Part shown: piece by piece, positions 37,480 through 48,777 of the stretch
Position numbering within the stretch: position 1 is the first letter of the stretch
Layout: each line of letters begins with the position of its first letter
From: Terriglobia bacterium
GTDB taxonomy: Bacteria; Acidobacteriota; Terriglobia; Terriglobales; Acidobacteriaceae
Direction of reading: 5' to 3'
NCBI GenBank assembly: GCA_020072845.1
Contig: JAIQGF010000016.1
Coordinates: 124,001-188,000 of the forward strand
Length of the DNA: 64,000 bases
Program-made: the position numbers and the translations under genes
Notes under the pieces: generated by a model
The model's input: the letters and a program-made list of their open reading frames with translations, nothing else
The model's database searches: none
Told to the model about the DNA's origin: nothing

Positions 37480-39123
37480 CTAATTCGTCCTGACCGCCGC
37501 AATCGCGGGGGGCAGGGGCTTGGAGCTGGTTGTCGCCGGAGCGGCCGGCTTGCTTGCCGGAGCTGGCTCAATTTTTGCCGGAGCCGGTTGGACCGCCAGC
37601 ACCGGCTTCATCTCATCCGGACGAACCGTCTGCACCAGTTGCGCCACCGGCTGCTGCAGGATCTGGAACATCGGCTTGGGATAAATTCCGATAAACAGCG
37701 CGGCGGCGATCAGCGGAGCGAACGTCAGGATTTCGCGCGGCGTCAGGTCCTGCAGCTTCTCGTTTTTCGGATTCGTCACCGCTCCGAAGAAGACGCGCTG
37801 GTACAGCCAGAGCAGGTACGCGGCCGCCAGGATCACGCCCGGCACCGCCCACGCCGCCCACGCCTTGCTCTCGATAAACGTTCCTTGCAGGATGGTGAAC
37901 TCGCCGATGAACCCGTTGAGCAGCGGCAGGCCCATCGAGGACAGGAACATGATCATGGTGATGGTGGCGTACACCGGCATGACGTTGGAAATGCCGCCGT
38001 ACTCCGAGATCTCGCGGGTGTGGCGCCGCTCGTAAAGAATGCCGACGATCAAGAACAGCGCGCCGGTCGAGATGCCGTGATTGATCTGCTGAATCACCGA
38101 CCCGGCCAGCCCCGCCTGGTTCACCACGAAAATTCCCAGCGTGCAGAAACCGAGGTGGCTCACCGAGCTGTACGCCACCAGCTTCTTCATGTCTTTCTGC
38201 ATCAGGGAGACGAGCGCGCCGTAGATGATGCCCACGATCGACAGCCCAATCACAAAGCTTCGCACCTTGGGTTGCATGGCGACGCCGGGGAAGAACGGCA
38301 GCGAGAAGCGGATGAAGCCGTACGTTCCCATCTTCAGCAGGACGCCCGCCAGGATCACCGAGCCCGCGGTGGGCGCCTCCACGTGCGCGTCCGGAAGCCA
38401 GGTATGGAAGGGGAACATCGGCACCTTAATGGCGAAGCCGACGAAGAAGGCGAAGAACAGTACGATGGCGGCCGTACCCGTGATCTGCGGCGCCGTCTTG
38501 TACAGCTCAGGAATGGCAAAGGTGTACACGCCGGTGACGGTGTGGTGGTGGAAGTAGAGGAACAGGATGCCCAACAGCATCAGCACCGAGCCGAACAACG
38601 TGTACAAAAAGAACTTGATCGCCGCGTAGAGCTTGCGCGGGCCGCCCCAGATGCCGATCAGCAGGTACATCGGGACCAGCATCGCTTCCCAGAAGACGAA
38701 GAACAGGAACATGTCCAGCGCCATGAAGACGCCGAGCATGCCCGTCTGCAGCAACAGGAACCAGATGTAGTATTCCTTCACCCGGTCCTGAATCGCTTCC
38801 CACGAAGACAGGATGGAAATCCATCCCAGCAGCGTGGTCAGGATGATCAGCAGGAAGCTGATGCCGTCGATGCCCAGGTAATAGCCGGCGCCGATGGACG
38901 GAATCCAGGTGTTGGCCGCGCCCTCGATGAACTTGAACCCCGGCTGGTCTTTGACCGCCCAGAACATCGGGATCAGCGGAATGGACACCGCCAGCCCGGC
39001 CAGCGCGAAGATATTCGCCACCCAGCGGATGGCATTCTTGTTCTCCTTAGGCATGAACAGGAGAACGACGGCGCCCACCGCGGGCGTGAACAGAATGATG
39101 GAGAGGATGTGGTCGTTAAACAT
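37480..39123 (-). CDS. nuoM: NADH-quinone oxidoreductase subunit M (cluster 2), Ala/Pro-rich tail
   Basis: 547 aa. The 14-helix antiporter core has FFVFWEAMLVPMYLLIGIWG, IKVPMFPFHTWLPDAHVEAP and LVAYSSVSHLGFCTLG. About 55 residues after the last helix (QTVRPDEMKPVLAVQPAPAK and on) are an Ala/Pro/Lys-rich extension not seen in cluster 1 NuoM. It is followed by nuoN 11 bp later. Confidence 0.95.
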   Translation of the reverse strand: MFNDHILSIILFTPAVGAVVLLFMPKENKNAIRWVANIFALAGLAVSIPLIPMFWAVKDQPGFKFIEGAANTWIPSIGAGYYLGIDGISFLLIILTTLLGWISILSSWEAIQDRVKEYYIWFLLLQTGMLGVFMALDMFLFFVFWEAMLVPMYLLIGIWGGPRKLYAAIKFFLYTLFGSVLMLLGILFLYFHHHTVTGVYTFAIPELYKTAPQITGTAAIVLFFAFFVGFAIKVPMFPFHTWLPDAHVEAPTAGSVILAGVLLKMGTYGFIRFSLPFFPGVAMQPKVRSFVIGLSIVGIIYGALVSLMQKDMKKLVAYSSVSHLGFCTLGIFVVNQAGLAGSVIQQINHGISTGALFLIVGILYERRHTREISEYGGISNVMPVYATITMIMFLSSMGLPLLNGFIGEFTILQGTFIESKAWAAWAVPGVILAAAYLLWLYQRVFFGAVTNPKNEKLQDLTPREILTFAPLIAAALFIGIYPKPMFQILQQPVAQLVQTVRPDEMKPVLAVQPAPAKIEPAPASKPAAPATTSSKPLPPAIAAVRTN

Positions 39124-39127
39124 TTCT

Positions 39128-39166
39128 TTTTAGCTCTCAGCTATCAGCTACCAGCCTTCAGCCGTT
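39128..39166. repeat. 7-bp-period repeat (nuoL-nuoM gap, cluster 2)
   Basis: AGCTCTC, AGCTATC, AGCTACC, AGCCTTC, AGCCG: one arm, the same word family as the array at 41382-41446. Confidence 0.88.
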
Positions 39167-39190
39167 GACTTCATCGTTGCCCGCCGCCAA

Positions 39191-41380
39191 TCAGCGGGCG
39201 ACGTAATAAATCACGAAACCGACAACGCCGCCGACCATGACCAGCGCGTACCACTGCACCAGGCCCCATTGCACCAGGCGCACCGGGTAGGAAAGCAGTC
39301 GCGTCAAGATCGCCGGGCCGTTGACCAGCAAGCCGTCAATGATCCATGTGTCCCACCACTTCGAAACTGTCCCCATGGCGCGCGTCAGCCAGCCCGCGCC
39401 GTTGACGCCGCCGTCAATCACGTTGGCGTCGAACTTGAATGACGCCTCCCCGAGACCCATCGCGCCCAGGCGTATGGGCCCGATCGGACGGCGGCCGGTG
39501 AAGGCATAATCGTAGGCTTCGTCCACGTAATACTTGTTCAGCAACAGCGCATACGCCGGCGGAGCGACCGCGTTGATGGGCTCGACAAATCCCTTCTCAG
39601 CCTTCTTGTAAAAGTACTTCGCGACCCCCCACCCAATGAATCCGAGCGCCACCGAAAGCGCCATCAGGATGTACTCGATTGCCTCGGTCTTTTCTTCCTT
39701 GCCTTCGGGTTTGGGCATGGCAGCGGCGGTCTCGGCTGTGCGCGCGCCGGCCTGCTCGGCATGCTCGCTCAGCGCAGGAAGTGCATGCCCGGCTTCGGCG
39801 GTGACGCTTTCGGTTGCGAACACCGGCTCCAGGAAACGCTCGAAGGCGTTGGTTCCGCCCAGCGCCTTGGGGACCCCGAGCCACCCCGCGGTAACGGAGC
39901 CGATGGCGAGGATGATCAGTGGCACGGTCATGGTTTTCGGCGACTCGTGCACGTGGTGCTCGACCTCGTGGGTCATCCGGCTGGGGCTCCAGAACGTCAG
40001 GTAAATCAGCCGGAACATGTAGAACGCGGTCATCAGCGCGGCGAAAAAGCCGACATACCACAGCGCGCGGAAGCCGCCGCCGTGCGACGAGTACGCCTGC
40101 CACAGAATTTCGTCTTTCGAGAAGAAGCCCGCCAGCGGCGGAATGCCGGCAATGGCCAGCGTTCCGATGAGCATGGTTTTGTACGTCGTCGGAATGCGCT
40201 TCGACAGGTCGCCCATGTTGCGCATGTCCTGCTCGCCGCTGAGCGCGTGGATCACCGAGCCGGAACCGAGGAACAGCAGCGCCTTGAAGAAGGCGTGCGT
40301 GAACACGTGGAACACGCCGGCGGCAAACGCACCCACGCCCAGCGCCAGGAACATGTATCCGAGCTGCGACACGGTGGAGTAGGCGAGCACGCGCTTGATG
40401 TCGTTCTGCACCAGGCCGATGGAGGCGGCGAAGATGGCGGTCAGCGCGCCGATGATGGCCACGGTCTTCATGCTGGTCGGCGCCAGCATGAACAGCGCGT
40501 TGGAACGCGCCACCATGTACACGCCCGCGGTCACCATCGTGGCCGCGTGGATGAGCGCGGAAACCGGCGTTGGGCCTTCCATGGCATCGGGCAGCCAGAC
40601 ATAAAGAGGAAACTGCGCCGATTTGCCGCAGGCGCCGATGAACAGCATCAGAGTGGCGAAAGTAATCACCGGATCGCCCACCGCGAAGTGGCTGGTCTGC
40701 AGCGTGTGCGTGATGTCGGTGAAGCGCACCGAGCCGAAGTACCAGGCCAGGGTCAGCATGCCCATCAGGAACCCGGCGTCGCCGATGCGGTTGACGATGA
40801 ATGCCTTGTTGGCGGCGGTCGAAGCGGAATGTTTCTTGAACCAGAACCCGATCAGCAGGTACGAGCATAGGCCCACGCCTTCCCACCCGACGAACAGCAT
40901 CGTGTAGTTGTTCCCCAGGACGAGCGTGAGCATGGAGAACATGAACAGGTTCATGTAGCCGAAGAAGCGGTAGTAGCCGCCTTCGTGGGCCATGTAGCCG
41001 ATGGAGTAGATGTGGATCAGCATGCCCACGCCGGTCACAAACAGCAGCCAGATGGCGGAGAGCGGGTCGAGCAGGAAGCCGGCGTCGGCGTTGAACTGGA
41101 ATGGCCCATGCGCGCCGGGCAGCAGGATTGGGTGCTGCGCATCGCCGCTGCCGAGCCAGGTGTAGAGGATGGTTTGGTACGGCCCGTTATTGTGCGCCGG
41201 CTGCCAGGTCTGCGTGTACTGCCATACCGCCAGGCACGACCAGGCGAAGGCGATCACGACCGTGCCGACGCAGAAAGCGTTCACCGCTTTCTTGTCCAGC
41301 TTGCGGCCGACGAAGAACATCACCGCCGCGCTGAAGATCGGCAGCAGCGGAATGACCCAGATGTGATCGAGAAAGAACAT
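39191..41380 (-). CDS. nuoL: NADH-quinone oxidoreductase subunit L (cluster 2)
   Basis: 729 aa. The core has FVGWEGVGLCSYLLIGFWFK, KSAQFPLYVWLPDAMEGPTP, HAATMVTAGVYMVARS and FSKDEILW. The loop where cluster 1 NuoL has its EF-G-like insert is short here (WSPSRMTHEVEHHVHESPKT), the ordinary form. The region before the lateral helix holds a charged Ala/Glu linker (residues about 550-590). It ends with a C-terminal anchor helix. Confidence 0.96.
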   Translation of the reverse strand: MFFLDHIWVIPLLPIFSAAVMFFVGRKLDKKAVNAFCVGTVVIAFAWSCLAVWQYTQTWQPAHNNGPYQTILYTWLGSGDAQHPILLPGAHGPFQFNADAGFLLDPLSAIWLLFVTGVGMLIHIYSIGYMAHEGGYYRFFGYMNLFMFSMLTLVLGNNYTMLFVGWEGVGLCSYLLIGFWFKKHSASTAANKAFIVNRIGDAGFLMGMLTLAWYFGSVRFTDITHTLQTSHFAVGDPVITFATLMLFIGACGKSAQFPLYVWLPDAMEGPTPVSALIHAATMVTAGVYMVARSNALFMLAPTSMKTVAIIGALTAIFAASIGLVQNDIKRVLAYSTVSQLGYMFLALGVGAFAAGVFHVFTHAFFKALLFLGSGSVIHALSGEQDMRNMGDLSKRIPTTYKTMLIGTLAIAGIPPLAGFFSKDEILWQAYSSHGGGFRALWYVGFFAALMTAFYMFRLIYLTFWSPSRMTHEVEHHVHESPKTMTVPLIILAIGSVTAGWLGVPKALGGTNAFERFLEPVFATESVTAEAGHALPALSEHAEQAGARTAETAAAMPKPEGKEEKTEAIEYILMALSVALGFIGWGVAKYFYKKAEKGFVEPINAVAPPAYALLLNKYYVDEAYDYAFTGRRPIGPIRLGAMGLGEASFKFDANVIDGGVNGAGWLTRAMGTVSKWWDTWIIDGLLVNGPAILTRLLSYPVRLVQWGLVQWYALVMVGGVVGFVIYYVAR

Positions 41381-41381
41381 T

Positions 41382-41446
41382 TTAGCTCTCAGCTATCAGC
41401 TATCAGCTTTCGGCCGTCGACTGCCGACCGTCGACCGTCGACCGAT
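41382..41446. repeat. 7-bp-period repeats (nuoK-nuoL gap, cluster 2)
   Basis: Two word families follow each other: AGCTCTC, AGCTATC, AGCTATC, AGCTTTC, then GTCGACT, GCCGACC, GTCGACC, GTCGACC. Confidence 0.9.
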
Positions 41447-41751
41447 TACCACTTCAGCAAATCCACCTCGTCCACGTTGACCGTCTCCTTATTGCGGAAG
41501 AAGGCGATCAAAATGCCCAGCCCGACGGCGGCCTCGGCGGCAGCGTCGGTAATCACGAAAATCGAGAAGATCTGCCCGTTCAGGTTCCACAGGCGCGAGA
41601 ACGCCACCAGGTTCAGGTTCACCGCGTTCAGGATCAGCTCGATGGACATCAGGATGATGACCACGTTGCGGCGCGTGACCACGCCGATGGTGCCGATGAC
41701 GAACAGCGCCGCCGCGACTACCAAGTAATGCAAAGTGCCAATAGGAGCCAT
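41446..41751 (-). CDS. nuoK: NADH-quinone oxidoreductase subunit K (cluster 2)
   Basis: 101 aa from [12 protein letters not shown] at 41751; 15 further in-frame codons upstream are translated from a heptamer repeat and are unlikely to be used. Three helices with the conserved Glu residues in [16 protein letters not shown] and [18 protein letters not shown]. Standard length without the extension. Confidence 0.94.
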   Translation of the reverse strand: MAPIGTLHYLVVAAALFVIGTIGVVTRRNVVIILMSIELILNAVNLNLVAFSRLWNLNGQIFSIFVITDAAAEAAVGLGILIAFFRNKETVNVDEVDLLKW

Positions 41752-41762
41752 CTTTTTCTCAT

Positions 41763-41844
41763 TTGTCGACGGTCGACAGTCGACGGTCGACTTCAAAATC
41801 CTTGCCTTGGCGGCCGCCGGCCGTAGACCGTCGACCGTAGACCG

Positions 41845-41846
<2 letters not shown>
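41763..41846. repeat. 7-bp-period repeats (nuoJ-nuoK gap, cluster 2)
   Basis: GTCGACG, GTCGACA, GTCGACG, GTCGACT on the left; GTAGACC, GTCGACC, GTAGACC on the right. Each word is largely self-complementary (GTCGAC). The nuoJ stop codon is inside the right array. Confidence 0.9.
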
Positions 41847-42350
<504 letters not shown>

Positions 42351-42354
<4 letters not shown>

Positions 42355-42812
42355 CGTGTGTACACCGTCGGTTCCGAGCCGCGTTCCAGCCTCGCGCGAT
42401 CGAGCACCAGGCCCTCGCGGCTGTAGAGAGCCATTTCATAGTCCTGGCTCAGCTCCAGGCAATCGGTAGAGCAGGCCTCGACGCACAAGCCGCAGAACAT
42501 GCAGCGGCTGACGTCGTAAGAGAAGCTGGTCATTTCCTTGCGCTTGGTCACCGGGTTGCGCTCGCTCTGCACCACGATCAGGTGCTCGGGGCAGGCGGTG
42601 GCGCACAGGTTGCACGCGATGCACAGCGTCTCGCCGGTGTCCGGGTTCACGTTCAGGCGCGGCAGCCCGCGGTAGCGTTCCGCGATCGCCGGACGCTCCA
42701 GCGGGTACTGCTCCGTGTAAACCTCGTTCGGGTTCTGGTATTTGAACGTGACCTTCAGGCCCTTGATCAAATCCATCATGAAGACCTTATTCAGCAGGGG
42801 AGCGATGCTCAC
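42351..42812 (-). CDS. nuoI: NADH-quinone oxidoreductase subunit I (two [4Fe-4S])
   Basis: 153 aa from a GTG at 42812 that overlaps the nuoH stop by one base; a longer frame to 42833 lies inside nuoH. Two ferredoxin motifs, CIACNLCATACPEHL and CMFCGLCVEACSTDC, bind clusters N6a and N6b. This is the only nuoI in the window, so cluster 1 must rely on this copy or on one elsewhere. Confidence 0.95.
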
Positions 42813-44158
42813 TACACCACCCCTTTCAGCCACGCGAGAATCTCCGGGCCCAGGCCGATGATTCCGGTCACCAGCAGGACGCCAAGTCCCAGCGGCAGAA
42901 GAACTTTCCAGCCGACCTTCATCAACTGGTCGAAGCGGTAGCGCGGCCAGGTGGCGCGGTACCAGATGTACATGTACATGAAGCAGGCGATCTTGAACAC
43001 GAACCAGAAAATGTCCTGGATGCGGTCGCGCACCGGCGGCGCCAGCAGGATCAGGCCAACTCCGCCCAGCACCAGGCCGAACCCGTACAGGCCCATGGTT
43101 TGGATTTTCAGCAGTGGGTGTTTCGGCATGCGCACCGCATTAAAAAAGCAGAAGAAGGCGAGCGCGAACAGCACCATCGCCGGCGCGAAGGAGAACACGA
43201 AGTCAACGGCGCCGAGTTCCGGATGCTCCCAGAAAAATGGGATGTTGATTGCCGGGCCGTGCACGCTGGGGAAGGGCCGCAGCCAGCCGCCGAGCCAGAG
43301 CGTGATTGCGATGGAACTGACCGCCACCATCGCCGCATATTCGCCGAGCATGAATAAGGACCAGCGCAGCCCGCTGTACTCGGTGTGGAAACCGGCGACC
43401 AGTTCCGACTCCGCTTCCGGTAGGTCGAAAGGCGCGCGGTTGGTCTCCGCGACCATCGCCACGGCGAAAATGAAGAATGCCACCAGACCGACCGGGAAGA
43501 ACTTGAAGATGAACCACACGTGCTGTTGCGCCTGCGCCTGCACGATGCCGATCATGCTCAGCGTGCCGCTGGCCGAGGCGTCGCCGATGCCGTACGCTCC
43601 CAGGCCGGTGAAGCCGGTCATCACCACCGCCGAAATCACCGCCAGTCCCATGGCGATTTCGTAACTCACCATCTGCGCGCTGGAGCGCAGCGCGCCCATC
43701 AGCGGAAAGTGCGAGTTCGATGCCCAGCCCGCCATCACCACTCCAAGCACGCCCAGCGACGATACGCCGAGCATGAACAGGATGCCGATGTTCATGTCGG
43801 TGACGGCGTGCGTCGGGCCGAAAGGCACCACGATGAACACGCTGAAGGCGATCATCACCACCCAAACCGGCGCCATCCAGAAGATGGGCTTGTCCGCTTC
43901 CGAGGGCATGATGTCTTCTTTGGTGAGCAGCTTGATGGCATCGGCGATGGGTTGCATCAGGCCGTGCGGGCCCACGCGCATCGGGCCCAGCCGCACCTGC
44001 ATGTGCGCCAGCGCCTTGCGCTCGCCCCAGTTCATTACGATGACGATGCCGGAGACGCCCGCGAAAATCAGCAGAATGTAAATCAGGGCCCACAGCCAAT
44101 TGCCCGCCTGGCCCGGCGTAACGCTCGAATGCAGATAAGAGGTGACGTAATCCAGCAT
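42812..44158 (-). CDS. nuoH: NADH-quinone oxidoreductase subunit H (cluster 2), enlarged
   Basis: 448 aa, about 100 longer than cluster 1 NuoH. Core signatures are ERKALAHMQVRLGPMRVGPH, QPIADAIKLLTKEDIMP, AETNRAPFDLPEAESELVAG and YRATWPRYRFDQLMKVGWK. The extra residues (about 285-385) fall before the penultimate helices and add at least two hydrophobic segments (VFSFAPAMVLFALAFFCFFN and MGLYGFGLVLGGVGLILLAP). The start overlaps the nuoD stop (TAATG). Confidence 0.94.
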   Translation of the reverse strand: MLDYVTSYLHSSVTPGQAGNWLWALIYILLIFAGVSGIVIVMNWGERKALAHMQVRLGPMRVGPHGLMQPIADAIKLLTKEDIMPSEADKPIFWMAPVWVVMIAFSVFIVVPFGPTHAVTDMNIGILFMLGVSSLGVLGVVMAGWASNSHFPLMGALRSSAQMVSYEIAMGLAVISAVVMTGFTGLGAYGIGDASASGTLSMIGIVQAQAQQHVWFIFKFFPVGLVAFFIFAVAMVAETNRAPFDLPEAESELVAGFHTEYSGLRWSLFMLGEYAAMVAVSSIAITLWLGGWLRPFPSVHGPAINIPFFWEHPELGAVDFVFSFAPAMVLFALAFFCFFNAVRMPKHPLLKIQTMGLYGFGLVLGGVGLILLAPPVRDRIQDIFWFVFKIACFMYMYIWYRATWPRYRFDQLMKVGWKVLLPLGLGVLLVTGIIGLGPEILAWLKGVV

Positions 44159-45315
44159 TAGCGGTCCACCTCGCCCAAAACGATGTCCAGAGTTCCGATG
44201 ACGGCGACCACGTCGGCAACCAGCGAGCCGCGCACCATCTTGTCCAGCGCCTGCAGATTGACGAACGAGGGCGGACGCACGCGCACGCGGTAGGGCTGCG
44301 TCGAACCGTCGCTCACCACGAAGTAGCCGAGTTCGCCCTTGGGCGCCTCGATGGAAACATAAACCTCGCCGACCGGCGGCTTCATCACTTTCGGCACTTT
44401 GGCCATGATCGGCCCTTCGGGAATCGAGTTCACCGCCTGGTCAATGATGCGCAGCGACTGGCGCATCTCCGCGATGCGCACGATATATCGGTCGTAGGTG
44501 TCGCCGTTTTCGCCGGTGGGAATTTCGAAATCGAACTTCTCGTACATCGAGTACGGCTGCGCTTTGCGCAGGTCCCACTTCACGCCGCTGGCGCGCAACA
44601 CTGGCCCGGTGACGCCGAAGTCTTTGCAATCCGGCCCGCTCAGAATGCCGACGCCCTTGGTGCGCTCCACCCAGATGCGGTTGGTGGTCAGCAGCTCTTC
44701 GTATTCGACGATCTTCGGCGTGACGAACTTCACGAAGTTGTTGACCTCTTGCTCAAAACCTTCGTAGGTCTCGTACTGCGTGCCGCCGATGCGAAAGGCG
44801 TGCGTGGTCAGGCGGGCGCCACAATACTTTTCGAAGATTTTCAGGATCTCTTCGCGGTCGCGGAAGGTATAGAACAGCGGCGTCATGGCGCCGATGTCGA
44901 GCGCGTGCGTGCCCAGCCAGAGCTGGTGGCTCGCCATCCGGTTCAGCTCGGCAAGGATCACCCGGATGTAGGCGGCGCGCGGCGGCGCTTCCACGTTCAG
45001 CAGCTTCTCGACGGCCAGACAATAGCCCAGCCCGTTGGACACCGCGGCGACGTAATCCATGCGGTCCACATACGGATTGAACATCGCGTAGGTGCGGTTC
45101 TCGGCGATCTTCTCCACGCCGCGATGCAGGTAGCCGATCACGCACTCCGTGCCCAGCACCTTTTCGCCATCCAGCTTGAGAATGACGCGCAACACGCCGT
45201 GCGTGGACGGGTGTTGCGGGCCCATGTTGAGCACCAGCTCGTTTGCGTCGAGGAAGGTCTGGTCCTTGCCAGGGGCGGTTTCCTCGTAAAAACCTGATTT
45301 GGTCGAATCCGTCAT
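44158..45315 (-). CDS. nuoD: NADH-quinone oxidoreductase subunit D (cluster 2)
   Basis: 385 aa, the 49-kDa quinone-site subunit. [15 protein letters not shown] sits near residue 32; [13 protein letters not shown] and [20 protein letters not shown] follow; [20 protein letters not shown] and [12 protein letters not shown] end it. The start overlaps the nuoC stop (ATGA). It is clearly diverged from cluster 1 NuoD, for example [13 protein letters not shown] against GIEKTYEAKFYQQ, so the two sets are not a recent duplication. Confidence 0.96.
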   Translation of the reverse strand: MTDSTKSGFYEETAPGKDQTFLDANELVLNMGPQHPSTHGVLRVILKLDGEKVLGTECVIGYLHRGVEKIAENRTYAMFNPYVDRMDYVAAVSNGLGYCLAVEKLLNVEAPPRAAYIRVILAELNRMASHQLWLGTHALDIGAMTPLFYTFRDREEILKIFEKYCGARLTTHAFRIGGTQYETYEGFEQEVNNFVKFVTPKIVEYEELLTTNRIWVERTKGVGILSGPDCKDFGVTGPVLRASGVKWDLRKAQPYSMYEKFDFEIPTGENGDTYDRYIVRIAEMRQSLRIIDQAVNSIPEGPIMAKVPKVMKPPVGEVYVSIEAPKGELGYFVVSDGSTQPYRVRVRPPSFVNLQALDKMVRGSLVADVVAVIGTLDIVLGEVDR

Positions 45316-45992
45316 TGGCCGCTCTCAATGCCGAGGTTGATCTTCACCCACTCCGTATCCTGCTGCAGGATCGGGTAGTCCTTGCGCAGCGGGTAGCCCT
45401 TCCAGCCGTCCGGGAGCAGGATGCGCCGCAGGTCGGGATGACCTTCGAAGCCGATGCCGAACATGTCGAACACTTCCCTCTCCAGCCAGTTCGCCGTGGA
45501 CCATAGCGCGGTCACCGTCGGGGCTGATGCGCCGTCCTTGAGCAGCGTCTTCACGCGAATGCGCTGGTTGTGCGGGAAGGAATAAAGGATCCAGACAATG
45601 TCGAACTGCTCCTCGCGCTTGGGGTAGTGGACCGCGGTGATGTCCACGCAGTAGTCGAAGCCCTCATCGTCATGCAGGACCTGCAGGACCTGGTAGACCA
45701 CCGAGGCGTCCACCACCATGTACGGCTGGCCCACGTAGGTGCTGGCCTCGCGCACGCCGGAGCCGAAGCGCGCCTTGAACTTGGCCACCATCTCCGATTC
45801 CCACGGCTGTGGGGTCGGGCCGGCCGGCTTCGGTGGCGCCGCCGGAGTGGCAGCTGCGGGCTTGGCCGCCGGTGGCGGCGCGGCCGCGGGCGGCTTGGCG
45901 GCTGCCGCCGGTGGTGGCGCCGCGGGCTTTTCTGCCGCCGGCTTGGTCTCCGGCGGCTTGGGCGAGTCTTTGGGGGTTGTCTCGTCGGCCAT
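45312..45992 (-). CDS. nuoC: NADH-quinone oxidoreductase subunit C (cluster 2), Ala/Pro-rich N-terminus
   Basis: 226 aa. Residues 1-62 are a low-complexity Ala/Pro/Lys region. Then comes the normal 30-kDa subunit with the signature [20 protein letters not shown] and [20 protein letters not shown]. It is translationally coupled to nuoD. No nuoB is found in the 227 bp towards nuoA; that gap carries a CRP-like palindrome, so nuoC may start its own transcript. Confidence 0.93.
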   Translation of the reverse strand: MADETTPKDSPKPPETKPAAEKPAAPPPAAAAKPPAAAPPPAAKPAAATPAAPPKPAGPTPQPWESEMVAKFKARFGSGVREASTYVGQPYMVVDASVVYQVLQVLHDDEGFDYCVDITAVHYPKREEQFDIVWILYSFPHNQRIRVKTLLKDGASAPTVTALWSTANWLEREVFDMFGIGFEGHPDLRRILLPDGWKGYPLRKDYPILQQDTEWVKINLGIESGQ

Positions 45993-46095
45993 GAATTTCC
46001 CTGCTCAGTCCTCACCGGTGCGCTTGCAATTTGCTGGAAGACTTTCTTGTAACAGTCCGGCAGCGGCCCTGCAACGTGCACCGCTCACATCAAGT

Positions 46096-46111
46096 TGTGA
46101 CCAAAATCACT
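46096..46111. promoter_or_regulatory. CRP-type palindrome upstream of nuoC (cluster 2)
   Basis: TGTGA-N6-TCACT, with flanking T and T extending the symmetry (TTGTGA/TCACTT), in the 227-bp gap between nuoA and nuoC where nuoB is missing. It is a close match to the CRP/FNR-superfamily core and a second instance after 12524-12539. Confidence 0.45.
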
Positions 46112-46219
46112 TTCCGGCTGGAACCGCCTCCGCGCAAACCATGCCCGGTGCGCTACCTCGCGCCTGCAAGGTTTACCCTATGGACAAGCGGCAGACGGCG
46201 GGACATCCAGCGGCGGCGC

Positions 46220-46576
46220 CTACACCCACTCCAGCGCGCCCTTTTTCCAGATCCACACGTATCCCACGATCAGGATGGCCAGGAACACCAGCATCTCCAC
46301 CAGCCCAAACAGTCCCAGCGCCCGGTACTGTACCGCCCACGGAAACAGGAAAATGGTCTCCACGTCGAAGACCACGAACAGGATGGCGACGATGTAAAAC
46401 CGCACCGTGTAGCGCCCGCGGGCGTTGTCCACCGGGTCAATGCCGCACTCGTAGGGCATCAGCTTGGCTTTTTCCGGGTTATTCGGCCGCACCAGCTTGG
46501 CGACCATGAGCGTCGCCGGGATGGCAATGGCGACAAGGGCAACGAACAGAAAAATTGGGACGTAATTTTGCGGCAT
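46220..46576 (-). CDS. nuoA: NADH-quinone oxidoreductase subunit A (cluster 2)
   Basis: 118 aa from MPQNYVPIFLFV; a longer frame starts at 46621. Three helices. KLMPYECGIDPVDNARGRYT and FVVFDVETIFLFPWAV are the family hallmarks. It is the first gene of cluster 2 and lies divergently from lysS. The next gene in order is nuoC, not nuoB. Confidence 0.94.
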   Translation of the reverse strand: MPQNYVPIFLFVALVAIAIPATLMVAKLVRPNNPEKAKLMPYECGIDPVDNARGRYTVRFYIVAILFVVFDVETIFLFPWAVQYRALGLFGLVEMLVFLAILIVGYVWIWKKGALEWV

Positions 46577-46716
46577 GATTCCCTGGACCCACCTGGCGTA
46601 CTTTTCAGTTCTGGAAAACACAACATACTACAGCCGTTTGCGCCGCCGGACAAGCGAGGCGCGCAGCGGTCCCAGCAATTTGTGACCGATAAACGCTGGC
46701 GATGTTCGCCATTCCG

Positions 46717-46754
46717 CGGTGCCCCACATCTGCCCGCCTTTGGCAGATGTGGGT
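46717..46754. repeat. TCTGCC/GGCAGA palindromic repeat, full copy
   Basis: GGTGCCCCACATCTGCCCG, then CC, then TTTGGCAGATGTGGGT. The arms CCCACATCTGCC and GGCAGATGTGGG are perfect complements. Nearly the same element lies inside thiD at 63925-63969. It occupies the nuoA-lysS divergent region (46577-46875), which otherwise shows only a possible lysS -10 box, TATAAT, at 46839-46844. Confidence 0.75.
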
Positions 46755-46875
46755 TGTTTTCATCGTGAGGTGATTCCCTGCCCATGCATCAGGCGCGCAT
46801 GTGACATCCTGAGAAAGGGGGCGACCACGGCCTTCCTTTATAATCGTTGTTTCCTGCGCAGAAGGTTGAACCGCC

Positions 46876-48495
<1,620 letters not shown>

Positions 48496-48514
48496 CAACC
48501 ATTCCCGTCCATTT

Positions 48515-48602
48515 TCACCACCGAGCCACCGAGATCACCGCGGCGCGCCGAGAAGAAGGAATTCTCGGTGAATCTCGGTGCCCTCGGTGACTCGGTGGTG
48601 AA
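48515..48602. repeat. 9-bp-period inverted repeat after lysS
   Basis: The left arm CACCACCGAGCCACCGAGAT, with CACCG, is complementary to the right arm built on ATCTCGGTG, CCCTCGGTG, ACTCGGTGG. The distal half of the 282-bp gap (48603-48777) shows nothing recognisable. Confidence 0.8.
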
Positions 48603-48777
48603 AACGCAAATAATTTCGCCTTCCTCCCAATTCCGTTCGCCACACCATTTTCCCATTCGCTGCTCGCTGGTTCCGGTTCGGTCCCGCTTTTCGCACCTCG
48701 TGTGATCCCGCCTCACAGGAGTAGGTGAGCACGGTCACAGACCCTGGAGACATGCGGGGTTTAACTCCTTATCTTGC

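Noticed and set aside
45993-46219. A hidden nuoB between nuoA and nuoC of cluster 2
   Set aside because: 227 bp is too short and no frame shows the Cys-Cys motif or the VPGCPPRPE signature.
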